This document shows, in pieces, positions 56,868 through 64,000 of a stretch of 64,000 nucleotides of DNA. This DNA comes from Haemophilus parainfluenzae (lineage in GTDB: Bacteria; Pseudomonadota; Gammaproteobacteria; Enterobacterales; Pasteurellaceae): NCBI RefSeq assembly GCF_900450995.1, contig NZ_UGHY01000002.1:904501-968500 (forward strand), in the 5' to 3' direction. Made by a program: the position numbers and the translations under genes. Position 1 is the first letter of the stretch. Every line of letters begins with the position of its first letter. The notes under the pieces were generated by a model. That model saw only the letters and a program-made list of their open reading frames with translations. It had not been told where the DNA came from and made no database searches.

Positions 56868-57260
56868 ATGATAGACTACAAAGTGAATGAACCGATTTCA
56901 GTTAAACAATTTATTGCACTGCTAAATAAAACAACGCTCGGGGCACGCCGTCCGTTAGAGGATGAAAAACGCGTCGCGGCGATGTTGCACCATGCAGATT
57001 TATTAGTTACTGCTTGGGATGGTGAACAATTAGTGGGCATAGCACGTTCCGTGACGGATTTTGCCTATTGCTGTTATTTATCTGATTTAGCGGTTGATGA
57101 ACAATATCAAAAACAAGGTATTGGATTGCAATTGATTGAACACACTAAACAAGCCTTACATCCACAAGCTAAAATTGTGCTGTTATCAGCTCCACAAGCT
57201 GTAGATTATTATCCGCATATTGGATTTACACAGCATATGAGTGCGTGGACGAGGAGTTAA
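56868..57260 (+). CDS. GNAT family acetyltransferase
   Basis: This is a 130-residue small acetyltransferase. Acetyl-CoA site: LSDLAVDEQYQKQGIGLQLIEHTK (about 73-96, with Q-x-x-G-I-G). The GNAT fold is of a minimal type, closest to YhbS/ElaA-size proteins. Substrate unknown. It lies within the pgl-gnd run without clear role there. Confidence 0.85.
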   Translation: MIDYKVNEPISVKQFIALLNKTTLGARRPLEDEKRVAAMLHHADLLVTAWDGEQLVGIARSVTDFAYCCYLSDLAVDEQYQKQGIGLQLIEHTKQALHPQAKIVLLSAPQAVDYYPHIGFTQHMSAWTRS

Positions 57261-57320
57261 TTTATTAGCATTGTACGGACTAAAATAAGATATAGATACA
57301 TCAGATGCGGAGTTACTTTA

Positions 57321-57653
57321 ATGTTAAATTTAGATAATAAAAAATTTATTGCTGTTGAAAACACCGCAAATGGTGAGGTCAGCAGCCAAACCGAATTTCA
57401 TTACCATCAGCAAGGTAAAATGATTTGGGCAGAATATGGTGGCGGTGAAATTTTAAAAGGTTTTTTAATTGGAAAATGGATTAACGATACTCAAGTTCAA
57501 TTTACGTATCAACATTTAAATCAATCACTAGAAAATCGTTTGGGGCGTTGCTGTACAACATTTTCTTTAGAAAAAAGTAAACTCGTCGGTCATGAAAAAT
57601 GGCAGTGGCTAGACACATTAGAGCAAGGCAGCTCTTTAATTAGAGAAATTTAA
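57321..57653 (+). CDS. Conserved hypothetical protein
   Basis: This is a 110-residue soluble protein of alternating beta strands: KFIAVENTANGEVSSQTEF, GKMIWAEYGGGEILKGFLIG, VQFTYQHLN and a final WQWLDTLEQGSSLIREI. It has the look of a small all-beta, lipocalin-like fold; related sequences are often called n-acetylglutamate synthase without good reason. No function claimed. Gnd follows. Confidence 0.7.
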   Translation: MLNLDNKKFIAVENTANGEVSSQTEFHYHQQGKMIWAEYGGGEILKGFLIGKWINDTQVQFTYQHLNQSLENRLGRCCTTFSLEKSKLVGHEKWQWLDTLEQGSSLIREI

Positions 57654-57751
57654 AATAAGTTTTGCTATAGAATATCTGAAACAAGCTTCTTATACTTTAC
57701 AATAAATACTAAATGATAGGTGCATCGGTACCTCACAAACAGGAGAAAACA

Positions 57752-59206
57752 ATGTCAGTAAAAGGCGACATCGGTGTTATCGGCTTAGCCGTAATGGGGC
57801 AAAACCTCATTTTAAATATGAACGATCATGGCTTTAAAGTCGTGGCATATAACCGTACCACTTCAAAAGTGGATGAATTTTTACAAGGTGCAGCAAAAGG
57901 CACGAATATTATCGGCGCATACTCTTTAGAAGATTTAGCTTCTAAATTAGAAAAACCACGTAAAGTGATGTTAATGGTGCGCGCGGGTGATGTAGTAGAT
58001 CAATTCATTGAGGCATTATTACCGCACTTAGAAGAAGGCGATATTATTATTGATGGTGGTAACTCAAACTACCCAGATACAAATCGTCGTGTAAAAGCGT
58101 TAGCGGAAAAAGGCATTCGCTTTATCGGTTCGGGGGTTTCTGGCGGTGAAGAAGGTGCGCGTCATGGGCCATCTATCATGCCGGGTGGTAATCAAGATGC
58201 ATGGCAATATGTGAAACCAATCTTCCAAGCAATCTCCGCTAAAACCGAACAAGGCGAACCTTGCTGTGACTGGGTTGGCGGTGAAGGCGCAGGCCACTTT
58301 GTGAAAATGGTTCACAATGGTATTGAATATGGCGATATGCAATTAATCTGTGAAGCGTACCAATTCTTAAAAGAAGGTTTAGGCTTAAGCTACGAAGAGA
58401 TGCAATCGATCTTCGCAGAATGGAAAAAAACTGAGCTTGATAGCTATCTAATCGATATCACCACCGACATTCTTGGTTATAAAGATGCGGATGGTGAGCC
58501 ATTAGTTGAAAAAATCTTAGATACTGCTGGTCAAAAAGGGACAGGTAAATGGACGGGCATCAACGCATTAGATTTCGGTATTCCTTTAACTTTAATCACT
58601 GAATCCGTCTTTGCTCGTTGCGTATCTTCATTTAAAGATCAACGTATTGCAGCAAATCAATTATTCAATAAAACAGTTGTTCCAGTTGAAGGTGACAAAA
58701 AAGTTTGGATTGAAGCGGTACGTAAAGCATTATTGGCGTCAAAAATCATTTCTTACGCACAAGGTTTTATGCTGATTCGTGAAGCTTCTGAACAATTTGG
58801 TTGGGATATTAACTATGGTGCAACGGCGTTATTATGGCGTGAAGGTTGTATTATCCGTAGCCGTTTCTTAGGTAACATTCGTGATGCATATGAAGCAAAT
58901 CCAGATTTAATCTTCTTGGGTTCAGATAGTTACTTCAAAGGTATTTTAGAAAACGCATTAAGTGACTGGCGTAAAGTGGTGGCAAAATCTATCGAAGTGG
59001 GTATTCCAATGCCTTGTATGGCGTCTGCAATCACTTTCTTAGATGGGTATACTTCAGCACGTTTACCAGCAAACTTATTGCAAGCACAACGTGACTACTT
59101 CGGCGCACATACTTATGAGCGTACTGATAAACCACGTGGCGAATTCTTCCATACTAACTGGACAGGTCGTGGCGGTAACACAGCATCTACCACTTATGAT
59201 GTGTAA
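57752..59206 (+). CDS. gnd: 6-Phosphogluconate dehydrogenase, decarboxylating
   Basis: This is a 484-residue enzyme that makes ribulose 5-phosphate, CO2 and NADPH. Motifs: IGVIGLAVMGQNLILNMNDHG (about 6-26), the substrate site SGVSGGEEGARHGPSIMPGG (about 128-147), and HFVKMVHNGIEYGDMQLI (about 185-202). I chose ATG 57752, with AGGAG before it; an upstream ATG at 57713 is less likely. A terminator follows. Confidence 0.97.
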   Translation: MSVKGDIGVIGLAVMGQNLILNMNDHGFKVVAYNRTTSKVDEFLQGAAKGTNIIGAYSLEDLASKLEKPRKVMLMVRAGDVVDQFIEALLPHLEEGDIIIDGGNSNYPDTNRRVKALAEKGIRFIGSGVSGGEEGARHGPSIMPGGNQDAWQYVKPIFQAISAKTEQGEPCCDWVGGEGAGHFVKMVHNGIEYGDMQLICEAYQFLKEGLGLSYEEMQSIFAEWKKTELDSYLIDITTDILGYKDADGEPLVEKILDTAGQKGTGKWTGINALDFGIPLTLITESVFARCVSSFKDQRIAANQLFNKTVVPVEGDKKVWIEAVRKALLASKIISYAQGFMLIREASEQFGWDINYGATALLWREGCIIRSRFLGNIRDAYEANPDLIFLGSDSYFKGILENALSDWRKVVAKSIEVGIPMPCMASAITFLDGYTSARLPANLLQAQRDYFGAHTYERTDKPRGEFFHTNWTGRGGNTASTTYDV

Positions 59207-59228
59207 GTCTAAAAACGTATGATAAACT

Positions 59229-59265
59229 CACCGCACTTTATTCACATAAAGTGCGGTTTATTTTT
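59229..59265. terminator. Uptake-sequence terminator after gnd
   Basis: ACCGCACTTTA and TAAAGTGCGGT (to 59257) form an 11-base stem with T-rich sequence after it. Confidence 0.87.
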
Positions 59266-59285
59266 ACCTTATTTTGGAGAAACCT

Positions 59286-59606
59286 ATGTTACCTCAACCA
59301 CGCTTGGATAAAATTTCAGAAATGGAAAATCTTCTCAATGAAGCGGAGAGTTTCTTAGCTGACGCGGAACAATTTCTTGAAAAATGGCAAGCCTTCTTAC
59401 CAAAAATGAAAACCTTAGAACACTATTATTTTGATGGTGACTGGCGAGAAGATTATCAAGCTTATGAAGACGGTAAGATCCCTGAGGATATGCCTTGTGG
59501 TGTATTAAGTGAGGACTTGGTATTTAATGCGAGCGTAGGACACCATGGATTGGCGATTGAATATTTGAAAGTGGTTGCGAAAGTATTAGATCAAGCTAAA
59601 GATTAA
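59286..59606 (+). CDS. DUF4298 family protein
   Basis: This is a 106-residue soluble acidic protein. Family signs are RLDKISEMENLLNEAESFLAD (about 6-26) and LEHYYFDGDWREDYQAYEDGKIP (about 46-68), with CGVLSEDLVFN after. I start at ATG 59286 with TTTGGAGAAA before it. Function unknown; it stands alone between gnd and a small lipoprotein. Confidence 0.87.
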   Translation: MLPQPRLDKISEMENLLNEAESFLADAEQFLEKWQAFLPKMKTLEHYYFDGDWREDYQAYEDGKIPEDMPCGVLSEDLVFNASVGHHGLAIEYLKVVAKVLDQAKD

Positions 59607-59735
59607 TATTCAATATATTTAATTGTTCAGAAAAACACCGAAAAACGCATATTTTTGAACTTGCATTCATCTCCGTTTGTCTTAGGGATTACTATCATAA
59701 TGGATAGTTTTATATGTTAAACACGGAGAGATCCT

Positions 59736-59939
59736 ATGAAATTAGTTGGAAAATCACTTGTTATCGCGATGACTGTTATTTCTCTTGCAGCATGTGGAAA
59801 TATGAGTCGTACTCAAAAAAATACAACAGCTGGCGCAGCTATCGGTGGTGCAGCGGGCTATATGATTGGCGGTAATGCCGCAACTACATTAGGCGGTGCC
59901 GCATTAGGTGGCTTAATCGGTAGCCAAGTTCATAAATAG
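59736..59939 (+). CDS. Small glycine-zipper lipoprotein (OsmB-like)
   Basis: This is a 67-residue outer-membrane lipoprotein: lipobox SLAACGN (Cys about 20), followed by an all-Gly/Ala zipper helix (AGAAIGGAAGYMIGGNAA, LGGAALGGLIGS). This is the OsmB/SlyB-type design. GAGAGATCCT before the ATG. An uptake-sequence terminator follows. Confidence 0.87.
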   Translation: MKLVGKSLVIAMTVISLAACGNMSRTQKNTTAGAAIGGAAGYMIGGNAATTLGGAALGGLIGSQVHK

Positions 59940-59942
59940 TCA

Positions 59943-59980
59943 AAAAAATAACCGCACTTAATGAGTGCGGTTGTTTTTTA
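59943..59980. terminator. Uptake-sequence terminator, lipoprotein/srmB
   Basis: AACCGCACT at 59950-59958 pairs with AGTGCGGTT at 59964-59972; T-run after it. It serves two convergent genes. Confidence 0.87.
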
Positions 59981-61308
59981 TTGTTTTTCTGCCGCTTTTT
60001 CTACACTTGGTTTACGGCGTTTACCAATGTTTTTCGCATCTTTATGACGCAGTTTAGCTTTCTTCTTCACGTCTGCTTTTTTCTTTTTTTCACGCTTTTC
60101 TTTAATACGCGCTTTTTGCTTTTTAGACATAGATTTTACTTCCCCATCTTTCGGTGGTTTAGTGCGAGGCTCTAATCCTTCTAAAATACGTGCTTTCAAC
60201 AGTTCTTCCGTGTAACGCTTAATTTTACCGAGCAATTTGTAATCATGTGCTTCAACAAAAGAAACTGCTGTCCCCTTTTTCCCTGCGCGAGCTGTACGAC
60301 CAATACGATGTAAATACGTATCTGCACTATAAGGCAAATCGAAGTTCATGACGTGTGTCACATCATCAATATCAATCCCGCGAGCAGCCACATCAGTAGC
60401 AACTAACACAGTGACAATCCCAGATTTCAACTTATCAATGGCATTATTACGTTGCGTTTGCGCCATATCGCCTTCTAAATAAGTAGAACGAATGCCACGT
60501 TTACGCAAAGTTTCAGAAAGTTCTCGTACATCTTCGCGACGACGCACAAACACAATGCCGCGACTCACATTCTCGGTTTCGATAAAACGTGCAATCAACT
60601 TAATTTTATGTTCATTGCTATCAGCGTGATAATACCACTGATTGATTTTCTTACGCTCACGACGACTTGGCTCGGCATCAATTTTGACAGGGTCATTTAA
60701 TAAACGATCGGCAAAATCAACTAATAGCTCCCCTTCTAATGTCGCTGAGAAAAGGAGCGTTTGTTTACGCCAACGCGTTTCAGCGGCAATTTTCTCCGCA
60801 TCTTGGCCAAAGCCCATTTGCAACATGCGATCTGCTTCATCAAAAATCAGCATTTCTACTGCACGGCAATCAAAGTTTTCTTCTTTGATGTATTGCAATA
60901 AACGACCCGGTGTTGCCACCACGATATCCTGATTTGAATTAAATACTTCCCCATGATTTTGATACGCCACACCGCCGGTAATGGTTGCAATCTTCAAATG
61001 CGTGAATTGCGCCAACTCTTCCGCTTGTTCTGCAACCTGCATCGCCAGCTCACGAGTTGGCGTTAAAATTAAAATGCGAGGCGCCCCTGGTTTACGACGT
61101 GGATAATCCAATAAATGCTGAATTGCCGGCAATAAGAATGCAGCAGTTTTGCCTGTACCTGTTGGTGCAGAACCGAGCACATCACGTTCTTCCATGGCTG
61201 CCGGAATCGCTTCTAATTGGATGGCGGTTGGACGGGTGTAGCCTTTCTTTTCTAAGGCTTTTAATAATTCGGGGAAAGATCGAATTCTTCAAATGGGGAT
61301 AAATTCAT
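59978..61308 (-). pseudogene. srmB: DEAD-box RNA helicase SrmB, frameshifted near the start
   Basis: SrmB acts in 50S ribosome assembly. From ATG 61308 it reads MNLSPFEEFDLSP, then is lost after CCG AAT; one G is missing at about 61270 (CCGAATT for CCGGAATT). The rest, LLKALEKKGYTRPTAIQLEAIPAAM to the end, is in the other frame and whole: GSAPTGTGKTA (motif I), LIFDEADRML (II), FSATLE (III), VATDVAARGIDIDD (V), HRIGRTARAGKKG (VI), then a Lys/Arg-rich tail. If the loss is real, an internal ATG at 61195 would lack the Q motif. Confidence 0.9.
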
Positions 61309-61378
61309 TATTTTGCGTTAATTTGTTAAAATTGGGGCTGATTATACCTGAAAGTGCGGTCATTTTCCGCAAGATTTT

Positions 61379-62077
61379 ATGAGCAGCTTTACCTTTAAAC
61401 AATTCCATATTAATCAACAACATTGTGCAATGAAAGTCGGCACTGACGGCATTTTACTGGGTGCATGGGCGGATGTGTCTGATTGTCAGCGTATTCTTGA
61501 TATGGGGACTGGCACAGGCTTGGTTGCATTAATGCTTGCCCAACTAAGTCATGAGCATTGCCAAATTGAAGCCGTTGAACTTGATCCCTTTGCAGCACAA
61601 CAAGCACAAGAAAACTTCCAGACCTCGCCATGGCATAATCGTCTTCATTTAACACGCCAAGACGTGCAAACTTATTGCCAACAAACAGCGCATCAATTTG
61701 ATTTAATTGTGGCTAATCCGCCTTATTTTGCACAAGGCGTTGAATGTAAAAATGACGAACGAGCACTTGCCCGTTATGTTCAACAAAGTCATTTAGATTG
61801 GTTAAATTGGGCGATGAGTTGTTTATCCGAAAAAGGAAAAATCAGTTTTGTCTTGCCTTATGAGGCGGGGAAAACATTGATAAATTCAACCGCACTTTAT
61901 TGCATTAAGCAGACTGATGTCATTACAAAAATAGGAAAAGATCCACAACGGATGTTACTCACGTTTAGCCGAGAGCATTTACCACAGGTAAAAGATAGCT
62001 TGGTAATTTATGACGAAAACAATCAGTACACAGAGGAATTTATTGCATTGACGAAGGCATTTTATTTAAAAATGTAA
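61379..62077 (+). CDS. trmN6: tRNA1(Val) (adenine(37)-N6)-methyltransferase
   Basis: This is a 232-residue SAM-dependent enzyme (YfiC/TrmN6) that methylates A37 of valine tRNA. Motifs: the SAM loop RILDMGTGTGLVALMLAQL (about 38-56) and the catalytic LIVANPPYF (about 112-120). Family start SFTFKQFHINQQHCAMKVGTDG is right. It is divergent from srmB, as in E. coli, where the pair srmB-yfiC is also divergent. Confidence 0.95.
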   Translation: MSSFTFKQFHINQQHCAMKVGTDGILLGAWADVSDCQRILDMGTGTGLVALMLAQLSHEHCQIEAVELDPFAAQQAQENFQTSPWHNRLHLTRQDVQTYCQQTAHQFDLIVANPPYFAQGVECKNDERALARYVQQSHLDWLNWAMSCLSEKGKISFVLPYEAGKTLINSTALYCIKQTDVITKIGKDPQRMLLTFSREHLPQVKDSLVIYDENNQYTEEFIALTKAFYLKM

Positions 62078-62100
62078 GGGCATATTACTATGCCCTTTTT
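62077..62100. terminator. Bidirectional terminator, trmN6/pnuC
   Basis: AAGGGCAT at 62076-62083 pairs with ATGCCCTT at 62090-62097, with TTTTT past it; it overlaps the trmN6 stop and ends 12 bases before the pnuC stop. Confidence 0.87.
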
Positions 62101-62111
62101 AATTGATGTGA

Positions 62112-62795
62112 TTAGTGATTTTCTGCTTTGACGAGCTTCGTCCAGTTGTAATAACCATATAATGAGTTGAGTAAGTAAGCACTATACATTAAGTACATTG
62201 CTGGCTGTTCTGCCCAAAGCAAAATGGAAAGCACATTTAAGACAATCCATAATAACCATTGCTCACGATAACGCAAAATCATCAATAATTGTGCCGCTAC
62301 GGTGATAATCGTGGTTAAACCATCTAATCCTGTAGAACTCCCGCCTGCCGCTTTTAAGGCTTGCACAAAGCAAAAAGTACCAACCCCAACACTCACGAGT
62401 AAAATTGCCCAACCTTTTGGCGTCAAAGCTTTTGCAATTACACTTTCACCGCCATTATCATTTTGCATGTGTTGTTTCCACATAAAATAGCCGATAAATT
62501 GTGATGGGATATACACATAGAGCACCGTATTCATTTCACCAAGGAAATTGTTTCCCCAGGCGACATAAAAATAGGTGTAAGCAAAAATAAGCCCAAAGAA
62601 ATAGTTACTAATTTTACCTTTACTCACCAATACGACACAGAGAATACCTGCAATGCCCGAAATCATGCCTAATGGACTATCCGGTGCAAGAACATAAGCA
62701 ATAATTTGAGCAGCAAGGAAAATAACTACCCATGCCACTTCAAACAGTTTCCAGCCTGATAAAAATTCTTCTTTAAGTCGTTCTGTCCAATTCAT
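62112..62795 (-). CDS. pnuC: Nicotinamide riboside transporter PnuC
   Basis: This is a 227-residue inner-membrane carrier with seven hydrophobic segments. Haemophilus cannot make NAD from scratch and takes up nicotinamide riboside by PnuC, so the gene is central to V-factor use. Family signs: SKGKISNYFFGLIFAYTYFYVAW (about 58-80, split), QFIGYFMWKQH (about 98) and AEQPAMYLMYSAYLLNSLYGYYNW near the end (split). I chose ATG 62795, with AGGAGTGT before it. An IS3 copy lies 36 bases from its end of the promoter region. Confidence 0.93.
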   Translation of the reverse strand: MNWTERLKEEFLSGWKLFEVAWVVIFLAAQIIAYVLAPDSPLGMISGIAGILCVVLVSKGKISNYFFGLIFAYTYFYVAWGNNFLGEMNTVLYVYIPSQFIGYFMWKQHMQNDNGGESVIAKALTPKGWAILLVSVGVGTFCFVQALKAAGGSSTGLDGLTTIITVAAQLLMILRYREQWLLWIVLNVLSILLWAEQPAMYLMYSAYLLNSLYGYYNWTKLVKAENH

Positions 62796-62857
62796 GGAAC
62801 ACTCCTGTTTTATGAAAAAGTACGTCATTTTTGATCTGACCCCAAAAAGTTAGACTG

Positions 62858-63567
62858 TTATTTAAAGGATTGTTTTCGATATTGTATCGGACTCAGTCCT
62901 TTTAATTTTAGTTGAATCCTTCGATGATTATAGTAATCCAAATAATCTCTGACAGCATCAACTATCTCTTCTTTTGTTTTAAATTCCCGACCATAAAAAC
63001 ATTCCGTTTTTAATCGCCCAAAGAAACTTTCCATCGCGGCATTGTCCAAGCAATTCCCTTTTCTCGACATACTTTGAATGATGCCATGTTCAGCCAAGAT
63101 TTGACGATAAGCTACCATTTGATATTGCCAGCCTTGGTCTGAATGCAAAATGACACCACAAGCTTTATTTAATCCTTTGACGGCTTGCATTAACATGTCC
63201 TCTACTTGTGCCCAGTTTGGGGAATAGCTGAGATTATAGGAGACTATCTCATTGTTAAATAAGTCTAAAATTGGAGATAAATAGACTTTACTCCCATCTT
63301 TCGCCTTAAACTCTGTGATATCGGTCACCCATTTTTGTTTCGGGGCCGTTGCACTAAAATCGCGTTCAAGATGATTCGGTGCAATCCCCCTATCGTGCCT
63401 CGATAGGTCGTAAATTTCTTGCTTTTTCTTGACTGCACTTGAAGCCCAAGTGTCTGCATTAAACGTTGAACTTTTTTATGATTCACGCCTGGCAAGCTGG
63501 CATGAACTCGTCGGTAGCCATAATCAGGATGATTGGCTTTGATGCGTTTAATGGCCTTTTTCAACAA
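62858..63567 (-). pseudogene. IS3-family OrfB (type B copy 3), frameshifted
   Basis: The frame from KKAIKRIKANHPDYG runs to TTYRGTIGG, then is lost at CCCCC (63386-63390), where copy 1 has six C. The catalytic part WVTDITEF-like (here MTDITEF after the shift) to the end is in a second frame and otherwise whole. One base added restores it. Confidence 0.85.
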
Positions 63568-63662
63568 CTCATCCTTATCCGGTTTAATCTGAAGTTTCGC
63601 AAAAAACGTACTACGCGCTAACTGTGCAAAGCCTAAAAGCCATTTTAACGGATAGCATGTTC

Positions 63663-64000
63663 TTAACCTTTGGATAATTTCCGTTGCTCGGCTTCGTCCT
63701 GAAGTCTGAGCCTTCTCAACTCCTTTAGGTAGGCCACCTCCGCTTCAAGCTGTAAAATTCTCAGGCGTAAACGGTCTTCTTCAGTTTTGGGTGGCGGTGG
63801 CATTTTTGCATATTTGGGTTTCATCGGCGGTCGTCCTGATGGTTTACGGGGAATAAGTCCTTTTATGCCACTTTTTTCAAACCGTTTCAACCATGTCCCG
63901 ACTAGGGTGTTGGAAGGAATATTGTAAAAACGCGCAGCTTCTCTAATACTCATTTTCCCATTCAAAATAGGTTGAAGAACCTGTAATTTAAATTCGATTG
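63663..64000 (-). CDS. IS3-family OrfA (type B copy 3), partial
   Basis: OrfA, read from the window edge (IEFKLQVLQPILNGKMS) to the stop at 63663, has the same helix-turn-helix and leucine zipper as the other copies with a few changes (Lys for Arg near residue 70, Gly for Glu in the LNGKMS segment). The first four residues lie outside the window. Confidence 0.88.
   Translation of the reverse strand, partial: IEFKLQVLQPILNGKMSIREAARFYNIPSNTLVGTWLKRFEKSGIKGLIPRKPSGRPPMKPKYAKMPPPPKTEEDRLRLRILQLEAEVAYLKELRRLRLQDEAEQRKLSKG

Larger units (their letters stand above)
62832..64000 (-). mobile_element. IS3-family insertion sequence (type B), copy 3, cut by window edge
   Basis: This is the same element as at 44795 and 48828, with the orfB end TGATCTGACCCCAAAAAG at 62832 and the orfA end beyond the window. 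The left flank AAAGTACGTCATTTT looks like a worn uptake sequence. It differs from the other two copies at a number of bases and has a frameshift in orfB, so it is older or has a sequence error. It sits in the upstream region of pnuC. Confidence 0.9.

Noticed and set aside
1..64000. Search by eye for tetranucleotide phase-variation repeats, CRISPR arrays, tRNA and rRNA genes
   Set aside because: No tandem tetranucleotide run, no regular repeat-spacer pattern and no cloverleaf or rRNA sequence was noticed; a tRNAscan or repeat search could still find something missed.

Overview
The window looks like a chromosome segment of a Haemophilus-type member of the Pasteurellaceae. The evidence is the very frequent DNA-uptake core AAGTGCGGT/ACCGCACTT, often paired as an inverted repeat that serves as a transcription terminator. 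The AT-rich base composition and gene blocks familiar from Haemophilus agree: tex/greB, msrAB, waaC, waaF/hldD, truD-surE-yqaA-nlpD, OPT transporter-cysQ-zwf-pgl-gnd. I cannot fix the species; H. parainfluenzae or a close relative is plausible. No rRNA, tRNA or CRISPR array was seen.

Layout. 1-7800 is an accessory region. The 5' end of an IS1595-type transposase points left (1-220). It is followed by four minus-strand envelope genes (628-2818), an XRE regulator (2984), an AT-rich three-gene cluster of unknown function (3508-5359), a second XRE regulator (5412-5741), and a second, complete IS1595-type transposase pointing right (5848-6885). Two small coiled-coil/winged-helix proteins in convergent orientation close the region. 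From 7919 the core chromosome resumes: divergent glpF/glpK with a CRP site, an orphan gene resembling CDI immunity genes, tex and greB. An IS3-family element sits next to a truncated second IS3 element (14753-16615), followed by a TlpA-like protein, MsrAB, an EamA transporter, and a fecBCDE-like ferric-citrate uptake operon that carries lesions in three genes.

23057-35844 holds pckA, a Fur-box-associated esterase, hslO, a broken major porin, LPS core genes (waaC, waaF, hldD), deoC and proS. 35939-44770 holds nlpD, a small NlpD-like lipoprotein, yqaA, surE, truD, rraB, a SIMPL protein, slyD, hslUV (heat-shock promoter visible) and a class B acid phosphatase. 44795-50071 holds two full copies of an IS3-family element around rmuC and a UPF0114 gene. 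50093-59206 holds hslR, nudE, an OPT transporter, cysQ and the oxidative pentose-phosphate set zwf-pgl-gnd. The window ends with srmB, trmN6, pnuC and a third IS3 copy cut by the window edge.

Two window-wide patterns stand out. First, the IS3-family insertions whose junctions are visible lie inside inverted uptake-sequence pairs, which suggests the loop of these intergenic palindromes is the preferred target. Second, eight reading frames are broken by what look like single-base losses (fecC, fecD, porin, hslU twice, srmB, two IS genes), mostly in short homopolymers. Because hslU and srmB are housekeeping genes, base-calling error has to be excluded before these are called pseudogenes. The Walker A substitution in fecE is a different kind of change and points to real decay of the iron operon.
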